Below, one piece after another: positions 56,537 through 64,000 of a stretch of 64,000 nucleotides of DNA. The notes under the pieces were generated by a model, which did no database searches, was not told the DNA's origin, and was given only the letters and a program-made list of their open reading frames with translations. The first letter of the stretch is position 1, and each line of letters opens with the position of its first letter. This DNA is from Crocodylus rhombifer. Its lineage: Eukaryota > Chordata > Crocodylia > Crocodylidae. Where the stretch lies: positions 186,001-250,000 of the forward strand of contig JAVSML010024320.1 in assembly GCA_038503035.1 (NCBI GenBank), given 5' to 3'. A program made the position numbers and the translations under genes.

Positions 56537-57506
56537 TAGATTGGGATTTTGATTAATAGTGGCACAAAAAATGACCACTGGGAAAGACTGGAGGTGGACA
56601 TGGAAAGCACTGTCCAAATTCGCTGATGACACAAAGATGTGTGGAAAAGTGGGCACATTGAAGGGGAGGTACAGAATCCAACTAGTTCTAGACAGGTTAC
56701 AGAGGTGGGCAGATGAGACTAGGATGGAATTCAACTCAGAAAAGTGCAAGGTGCTGCATCTAGCGAGAAGGAACCTGCAACACACCTATAGGCTGGGGAA
56801 CACCCTTCTCAACAACACAGTGGCTGAAAGGGATCTTGGAGTCATTGTTGACTCCAGGATGGGCATGAGCTGCCAATACGAGGAAGCAGTCAGTAAGGCT
56901 AACTGTATGTGATCATGCATCTACAGATGCATCACAAGCAGGTCCAGGGAGGTGATCCTTCCCCTCTATATGGTGCTGGTCAGGCCGCAGTTGGAGTACT
57001 GTGTCCAGTTCTGGGCGCCGCACTTCAAGAGGGATGTGGCTAACCTTGAGAGGGTGCAGAGGAGGGCTACTTGCATGGTAAGGGGGCAGCAGGCCAGGCC
57101 CTACAAAGATAGGCTAAAAGGCCTGAATCTATTCAGCCTCCACAAGAGAAGACTGAGAGGGGAAGACTGGTAGCCATCTATAAACTCACCAGAGGGGACC
57201 AGTGGAAAATAGGGGAGGATCTGTTCCCCCAGGTACCACCTGGGATAACAAGGAATAACAGCCACAAATTGAGAGCAGGTTCAGGCTTGATATCAGGAGG
57301 CATTACTTTACAGTTAGGGCTGCCAGGCTCTGGAATGGGCTCCAAGGGAGGTGGTGCTGTCCCCTCCCTTAAGGGTCTTCAAGAGGAGGTTGGATAGATA
57401 TCTGCCTGGGGTATTGTGATCCCAGAACTTGTTCCTGCCCAGGGCAGGGGATCAGACTTGATGATCTGTTCAGGTCTCTTCCAACCCTAGAAACTATGAA
57501 ACTATG
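56537..57506 (+). mobile_element. CR1 LINE 3' end
   Basis: The copy begins just upstream of the catalytic box and ends CTAGAAACTATGAAACTATG (about 57506). Removing small frameshifts gives the standard CR1 C-terminal order. It is 5'-truncated. Confidence 0.88.
56559..57173 (+). pseudogene. CR1 reverse transcriptase C-terminal pseudogene
   Basis: The first frame has LSKFADDTKMCGKVG with the catalytic F-A-D-D at residues 21-24, then LDRLQRWADETRMEFNSEKC, HLARRNLQHTYRLGN and RDLGVIVDSRMGMS, to a TGA at 56913. The second frame (56952-57173) continues [30 protein letters not shown] and [10 protein letters not shown]. The N-terminal FLDFRKAFD and GVPQG parts are missing, so it is inactive. Confidence 0.85.
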
Positions 57507-59532
57507 ATTTTGGTTCCTGGGGTGAATCCCAGCTTTATTGTATGACCTTTGGGCTCAAAGAGTAGTTTGCTATAATTCAGGAAACAGGCCACTAGAATTC
57601 GTGGCTCCCACTAAATTAAACCTTTTAGTGTTTTTTGAATCATGGGTAATCTTTGTAATGGAACAAGAACAGCTTAGCACAAAGGAACTGGGGTTACTTG
57701 TTGACAGAAAAGTATTCTAAGCTATGCAATCAGGTGACTGCAACCTCACGAGCCAGCTTTTATTAGGTAAGACATTTAAACCATCATTTTATTGGCACAA
57801 TAATACATACCAGGGGACCAATTCTCCTGCTACCAGCTACAAGTAACAGCCACTGAAGCCAGATGGGACTAATTTATGTCCTGCATTGGGAGAATAGGAC
57901 TCCAAGGTCCATGGTTAAAGTGCTCCATGGGGACTTTCTGCATGAAGACACTTGGCCACAAACTCATTGGGATAGTCCAAAGCCTTTAGAGTCACTAACA
58001 CTGTACATTTTTCCATCTGCAATTGCTTGCTTGTACAGCCCTCTAGAAATACCCATAAAGCCTGGGAGAGGAGTACTATTAACATGTAGTATAACCCTTA
58101 CCTCCCTTTTCGCTTCTTCTCTTTGTACTTTTGTCTTCACATGCAAAATATCTAATATGCTCCTCATTCAAAACCCTCTTAAAAAGTTTCCCTTTACTGT
58201 AATGGGAAACACATTTTAGGTTAGAAGGAAAATGGTTGAATAGAGGAAAACAAAGATTCTCAGTGCCAAACTACCTTTAGACGTGTATAATCTAAAAGCA
58301 GAGAAGTAATGGTTAGCATACGCTCTCTTGTTCACACTGCATGTGAGGGGCAACCCTCAATTCTCATTCCCATTACAAGGTTGAGTATTGCAGCTACAGA
58401 TCACCGCTATTGTCCATCTTCGTCAGGTGGCTGAATTAGAAGTGAATATTCACACTGATGTTTCAGGTTGAACCTGAGGCTCTGAACCAGTAGCATAACT
58501 AGGGCAGAGTAAGAGGGGCACAAATTTAAAGAGGGTGCAGGTGTGTTCCCCTCCTCTCAGTAGTCTTTCCACAATATGGAGAGCCTTGTACAGCCCAGGC
58601 ATGGGGAGCTGGGCAGGTGCAACTAGACTGGAGCAGCACCATGCCAAGCATTTTATCTGTTGGGAGAATGGGAGTGGAAAGATGCCCTTTCCCCCAAAGG
58701 GCTTTGCCATGGGAAGCTCAGCCCTACTCGCGGGAGTGGGGGAGGAAAGGCAGCACCAGGTGTGTCCCTGACACCACTGTCTGTCCCTCAATGGCAGCAG
58801 CTCAGCCCAAGCTATTACTTGAGCAGTAGCTGCTACTGCTGCTGCATTAAGTAGAACCCAGGCAGGTAAGACTCCTCTCCATTTCCCTCTCCTGCTCCCG
58901 ACTTTCCCTTCCTGCTCCTTCTCCCATTGCTCTTCAGTGGTCAGCATGATTTTTCCTCTCCACTCTGGGTGCTGAAAAAGCTTGCAATGCTTCTGCCCTC
59001 AGCTAGGTCCAGCCATGAGAACTGACCCTTCATATTTACATTCTACCATGTTGCCTGCACTAAAACAATCCATATCGTCTTTCCTGGCCTCAAGTGGGGT
59101 CTTTCTAGGATTGGAGTCCACAAATTACTTATCTCTAATGATGGGCAGTAGAGACAGAAAGTGGGGTGCAAGAGATCCTGGAGGCTGGAATGGGGAATTG
59201 TAAGATTGCTACTTACAGACTTCTTGTGCTTGCATCTGCCAGTACCTGGGTAAGAGTACACTGCAGGGAAGAGCAGGTTGGGAGAAGGCATGATCTCAGA
59301 CCCTGGAGTGCAGCAGAGATTCCTAAGTCAAGCAACTATGTGGCTGAGGACTGACCTTAGTAATTTACACTGTAGACAGTTAGCAAGTTTCGGCTTGAGG
59401 CAAAGTCTAAATTTGATGCTAAGTGTAGACATAACCTAACAGGCCACCATCTCCTGATGCTCAGATACCTGTTATGAAGAAGGTCGTAGTCTTAAGTTTG
59501 TTTCTTATCTCTGGCAATGAATATAGCATTTT
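57507..59532. other. No gene; possible DNA element ends
   Basis: CCAGTAGCATAACTAGGGCA (58490-58509) resembles the left end of a common DNA transposon, and GTGTAGACATAACCTAAC (59423-59440) resembles a MITE right end; partners are not visible. 58500-58980 is GC-richer and yields many spurious frames. Confidence 0.4.
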
Positions 59533-60200
59533 TCATAAAATCATATAAAAATTGAGAAGGGACCTCAAAAGTTTGTCTATTGCACTTCCTCTGCTCAAGA
59601 CAAGATCATCCCTCTAGACAAGTATTTGCCTTTTGCAAAGGTCAAAGAATAAAGATTCCATAACCTTTCTAGTAATCTTTTCCAGTGCTTAACCAACTGC
59701 CATTGTGCAAACTTTTCCATTAATATCTGACCTAAATTTCCCTTGTTGCAGTTTAAAACCATTATTTCTTGTTTTGTCCCCTGCAGCCAATAAGAATAAG
59801 TCAGTGCCCATCTTCTTTATACCCACCCTTCAGTTATTTCAAGGCTGTTATCAAATCCTCCCTCAGTCTTTGCTTTTTAAAATTAAATAATCCCAGTTCC
59901 CTTAGCCTTTCTTAGTAACTCATGTTTCCTAGACTCTAATAATTTTTGTTGCTGTCAGCTGGATTCTTTCCAATTTGGCCATGTCTTTCTTAAAGTGTGG
60001 TACCCAAAACTGGATGTGCTACTCTAACTAAGGCCTCACCAGCAGAAGAATCACTTCCTTTGATTCGCAAGCATTAATTTTGTTAATATAATCCAGTATG
60101 CCATTCTTTTCTGCAGTAAGAGATCTCTGTTAATTTTATATTCAGTTTATGGTTGTCTGTAACCCTCAGGTCCTTTTCTGCAGTAGTTTGTGCCATGCAC
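59533..60200 (-). mobile_element. Old CR1 3' region
   Basis: The reversed CR1 order is long and clear: AATTGAGAAGGGACCTCAAA, TCCCTTGTTGCAGTTTAAAA, CCTCCCTCAGTCTTTGC, TGTGGTACCCAAAACTGGAT, CTAAGGCCTCACCAGC, and CAGGTCCTTTTCTGCAGTA. All coding is broken. It is one of the oldest CR1 copies here. Confidence 0.75.
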
Positions 60201-61516
60201 ATGTGAACATCTTGTAAAGTTTTTTGAAATTAGTAGCATGCACAGGTTAACAGAAATTACTTGGCAGCAACATTTTTCCTTTAAGTGTTCTCTTTCTATA
60301 TATAGCAATGCCTGACAATCTTATGAGAGGATGCACCCAGCTCTTTAGTTTATATGTACAAAAGGCTTTGCAGGTAATTGAGAGGGGAAGGAATGTTACC
60401 TTCATCCTTACATGACACAACTTTTAATGAGATTATTATGGTGAGAACACTTGAGTAAAGCACTAAGGTCACACGTCTAAAGGTATCTGAGCCAGGGAAG
60501 TGAAGGCTACAACTAAGAGCGGCGTGTTTAATATACTGTAATTATAACTGCAAATTGTACCTCAGCCCAAGGCTTCACAGCAAAGCTGTAAAAAAATAAA
60601 ATCAATTTTAATCTTTAAGGGCACTTTGTTACATTCTTCTTCTTCAAGGCTAAACCCAACTAGGTCAATCCAGGTAGGAAGTGAAAAATATAAGCATTTT
60701 TTCCTCTAGCTATAAATATCATTTTCTGTGTCAGAGAGTGGATCTCGGCCAAATCCATTCTGCTGCTCCTTTGAAGAGCTTGCCAGTAGATTTGAGCACC
60801 TATTTTAGTAATACAGTGGTATTCAGAGAGAAGAGCTGTTGGATCAATGAAGAAAACCACCATAGGTCAAGAACTAGATTACTGGCTGGTAGAAATGGAT
60901 CAAGTTCCATTAGCTTCAATGTATTTGTGTCAGTTTACACCAGCTGAAGATATGGGACAAAAGGTGTTTTGTCTTATTTGAAACTTTTTCTTAGGGATCT
61001 TCACTTATCTGGGAAAACAACCCTCTTTAGGGAAACATTTAAGGTTAAACTTAATTCCCACAAACCCAGTTCCTTCCCATTCAAAATCCTCATAAAAACT
61101 CTTCTACCGTGATGGCCACAAATGTGAGGATTCTGTCTCATGTGCTTAGGCATGTACTTAAGTGATTTCATATGGCCATGGCTACCCACTTAAAAGTTAA
61201 GCACATGATTAATCACTTTCATGTCTTAACTCTTCTTGTGACTGGTCCCATCTGATCTGAAAATGGAAATCATGTTCCAATTCAAGTGTGACCCATTCAT
61301 CTTCTCTGCGTCTAATAAGTCTGTCTTTCACCTTTCTTCCATTAAAAAGCCATGATGAATCCCAAAGGTAACAAGACTATCATCTGGCACTGAAAAGATC
61401 TGGTAATAGCCTGGAGGAGGTTAGAGCTAAGCAAAAGCCCAGACATCCTAAATCAGAATAACTTTTATGGGATGCTAACCTCCATTTCAGTAGGCACCAG
61501 CTGACAGTTCATTATT
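60201..61516. other. No gene; palindromic-MITE traces
   Basis: 60855-60965 has AAGTTCCATTAGCTTCAATG and CAGTTTACACCAGCTGAAGA, like a fragment of a palindromic sauropsid MITE. 61140-61205 (GTGCTTAGGCATGTACTTAA, AGTTAAGCACATGATTAATC) is a similar hairpin-type word pair. The rest is unclassified. Confidence 0.42.
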
Positions 61517-61720
61517 ATTAGAGCTGGTTGAATAATTTTCATCAGATAATTTATTTGACAAATGATATTTTTGCAAAAAAATTACTCATCTAGTTTTAAA
61601 AAACATTATTCACTCAGATATAGAGCTGAGAAGATAATTAAATATATTCATCAAATAAGTTGTTCAATGAGTTTCTCAATATATTTGAATAAATAATTAA
61701 ACTTTTTATTATTCTTTGGG
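61517..61720. mobile_element. Possible AT-rich DNA transposon remnant
   Basis: GAGCTGGTTGAATAATTTTC followed by alternating AATATTCAT/TTGAATA words in both orientations; it may be related to 20920-21320 in reverse. Ends are undefined. Confidence 0.2.
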
Positions 61721-61923
61721 GTCTAATTATTGTTTTAAGCTTTTACATGGCATTGTAGCTACACTCAAGTGTATAGTCATGCAAACAGGAGGACCCTGAC
61801 ATATACATCATTTTAACAGAGGCTGAGGTAAGGCATGGGTATTCTGGGCCTTATCCATAGCCTGTTGTAGTTAATGGAACAACACTCATTAATTCAGTGA
61901 GATTTGAATCAGACTCTATAGGC

Positions 61924-62385
61924 CAGGGGAAAGCTAAATATGGCCTGCAGGCTGGATCTGGCCTGCCAAGAGCTTTCATCCAGCCTGTGGTGCGCCCCAA
62001 CAAATTGCGCCACATCCAGCCCTGCTGCCCATGAGCGGGAGCAAGGTGCCCACATGTATACACAGCCCCAAACATACCCTATTGCCTCACTCCCATCCTC
62101 ATGTGCAGAAGGACCTGGCAGGCCAGCGTGCAGCTTCCATGAAGGGCTGCTGCTGCCGCAGTCCCTAAAAACCTGCTCCATTTCCCTGATCTCCTGCCAA
62201 CTCTGGGGAGCAGGCAGGGAAGCAGCCGGGGCAGAGCTGCATCCGGGTGGGCGCCTGCTGCTGTTGCACCATGGGTGGAGTGTGGAGGGGTCCCCAAACC
62301 CCCCACTCTTCCTCATACACTCACACCCTTCCCAACAACCCCCCACATATACAGAACCCCCCTCCCCCACATAGAGATTTCCTTG
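61924..62385 (+). mobile_element. hAT-type (Charlie-like) left-end fragment
   Basis: CAGGGGAAAGCTAAATATGG, then CCTGCAGGCTGGATCTGG and GAGCTTTCATCCAGCCTGTG, follow the hAT order 'CAGGGGT-AGCAAA-GCGGCC-CGCGGG-C-GGA-C-GGCC'. The right end is not clear and no target duplication was found; the right coordinate is approximate. The GC-rich interior creates long frames on both strands without domains. Confidence 0.48.
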
Positions 62386-64000
62386 TCTCTAACATTGTCT
62401 GCTAATTGAAACTCAGAACTTGTGAAACAGCCTATGATGCAACTGAAGTGAGAAACTTTATGGCCCACAGCAACTTAAAAAAATTCCTTTTGAATGACAC
62501 AGTGCATATCTGAAAGGCCCAAATTGTCATTTTTGGATAATGCCTTGTGGAATATTCTGTGCTAAATGGAGCTTACTCCACGGTCCAGCACATCCATCCT
62601 GTGTGCCAATTGGTAAAGGCCTTATTATAACTTAGAATGCAGATGGCAATTTACCAGAGACTTGACTGGAACCTAAGAAATGCATCAAGGAGATGTGAGA
62701 CTTAGAGGAAATACAAATTCTGTACCATCGGAGGACACTATCACCCCTCCCCTCTTTTTGCCTGAAAGCTTCTTGCAAAACAAAGTCAATCTTTAAGCAC
62801 TGAACTGTAACTCTGACGGGCTGTGGGCTGTCTTCCTGTTGATAAAACTTGAAAAAGCAATTTGGTTTCTCAGGCCTATTTAGGAATTTACAGCTGAGAA
62901 AGGTAAAAAACAGCCACACCCATGTACGTCTTCCAGATTGCTGTCAAGTGCTCAAGAGGTAAAAAAAAACAGCAAAAAAAAAAAAAAAGCCCTTTTCTCT
63001 TCCCTTCCCTAAATGCAATGACATCTCATCATTGTCCTTTCTTAGGACATCTCTTGAACACAATCCCTCTCCAACAGGGGAAGGAAGGAAGACATTAAAA
63101 CCTCTTCAGAACTCTCTCCTGATCTCAGAGCTCCAGATTTTACAAAAAACCAGAGAATGAAAACCATCTTTACCTGTAGATGTTAGTCTGGTTAGAAGCT
63201 TTGGGATAGTAATTTCCATTAAAATAACACCCTGACTCTTTTTTCAGAAGAGTTACTAGAATAACTAGGATGCTAATATATTCTGTCTAGAGCAGAGAGG
63301 AAATGTGACACACAAGAGTCCCTTCCCGAGGCCTATTTTGGTTCTGGTGGATTTTTAAAAATGTCATTAGTCTAGAAAGGGTTGAGTAGATTCTGCCTTC
63401 TTTTTAAATTACTGTGCTAAACAGACCTAACAAATAAGTGTTCTTTCAGTGAAAGTGTTTGTGAGGCTAGAACTGCAAGACAACTTCTCTTTTTCAAGGT
63501 GTTTTTAACAGACACCACCAAGGGCAACCGAATGCCTAAACACACATTGTTAGCAGCCTTTCAGCAGCTGTTTACTGTCAGCATCTCCCCCCAGTCCTCC
63601 CTTCATTTTCTTTAGCAGCTTCCAGAAGTGACTGCCCCATGGTTCCCTACTTTTCACTCTGGGAGAGGTTAACCCAGCCTGTACTGGGCTGCTTCTGTTC
63701 CAGCATGCAGAAGAAAAGGTTGGAGTGAAGGCTGGATGTCTGCAAACAGGTTTTACCTCATCTGGTGAGTGCAGGATATGAAAGAAAGGCCTTGTTGCAT
63801 GTTATACATAAGGCGTATTAACTGCACTTAGAATGTAAGCATTTCCTGTTCGAGCAGGACAACACAGCTAAGTGCTATCATATAATAGTAAAGTTAGGAG
63901 TTTTCAGGCAAGATGCATCTTCAGTTCATGTTAAGTAATTGTGGGACTGCTCCATGAAGATAATAGGAGCGGTCCTCCTGGCTCTGGTGCAGTGCTAGAG
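62386..64000. other. No gene; poly-A run and a weak exon-like pair
   Basis: A poly-A run of about 15 lies at 62975-62989. A polypyrimidine acceptor CTTCTGTTCCAG (to 63703) precedes a donor-like ATCTG/GTGAGTGC (GT at 63765), enclosing 61 bp; it may be chance. The rest is unclassified. Confidence 0.4.

Noticed and set aside
61909..62374. Opposed frames of 153 and 144 codons
   Set aside because: Mutually antisense frames in a GC-rich hAT-like fragment, so chance openness is the simplest reading.
1..64000. CRISPR array, operons, prokaryotic promoters or Shine-Dalgarno sites
   Set aside because: The DNA is clearly vertebrate; the tandem repeats are microsatellites or transposon-internal, and no spacer-repeat pattern is present.

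Overview
The window looks like vertebrate, most likely crocodilian, intergenic or intronic DNA. I recognise no host protein-coding gene, rRNA gene or functional tRNA gene. The case for a crocodilian is inference: CR1 retrotransposons dominate, several end in the 3' signature of tandem ACTATGAA or ATTCTATGATTC units, and MIR-like tRNA-derived SINEs, hAT DNA transposons, Penelope-like fragments and palindromic MITEs of sauropsid type fill much of the rest. No primate- or rodent-type SINE or L1 was seen. Almost every ATG-started reading frame is a chance frame or a decayed piece of a transposon protein.

Layout. 1-5 kb: mostly featureless, with a Penelope-like 3' fragment, a small hAT element, a 3-bp-duplication MITE and one exon-like segment (4342-4457). 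5.1-8.4 kb: an old minus-strand CR1 split by two later plus-strand CR1 insertions. 8.6-9.9 kb: a GC-rich 1.29 kb element that is largely one imperfect palindrome. 10.3-11.5 kb: a minus-strand CR1 whose reverse transcriptase frame stays open across an internal deletion. 13.5-18.2 kb: a decayed hAT element with a BED-finger/transposase pseudogene, interrupted by a possible LTR, a head-to-head pair of Penelope-like fragments and a CR1 scrap. 21.5-22.4 kb: a solo LTR. 22.7-27.5 kb: CR1, a DNA transposon, and an LTR-like GC-rich unit split by a 2.8 kb CR1 that keeps both endonuclease and reverse transcriptase remnants. 31.15-31.98 kb: a short deletion derivative of the 13.5 kb hAT element with an intact 8-bp target duplication. 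33-47 kb: scattered small hAT, SINE, MITE and CR1 remnants. 48-52.4 kb: two L2-like copies, the second split by a 1.04 kb solo LTR. 55-57.5 kb: MITEs and a plus-strand CR1. 59.5-62.4 kb: an old CR1 and a hAT fragment. The last 1.6 kb is largely featureless.

How the pieces relate. There are no operons or cooperating genes. The structure is a stratigraphy of insertions: CR1 into CR1, CR1 into an LTR-like unit, LTR into L2, Penelope and CR1 into hAT. The hAT copies at 13.5 and 31.15 kb are a likely autonomous ancestor and non-autonomous derivative pair. I found no convincing new biological system; the most unusual structures are the 8597-9887 foldback element and the inverted Penelope pair inside the hAT copy. 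All family calls come from reading the sequence by eye and were not checked against a database.
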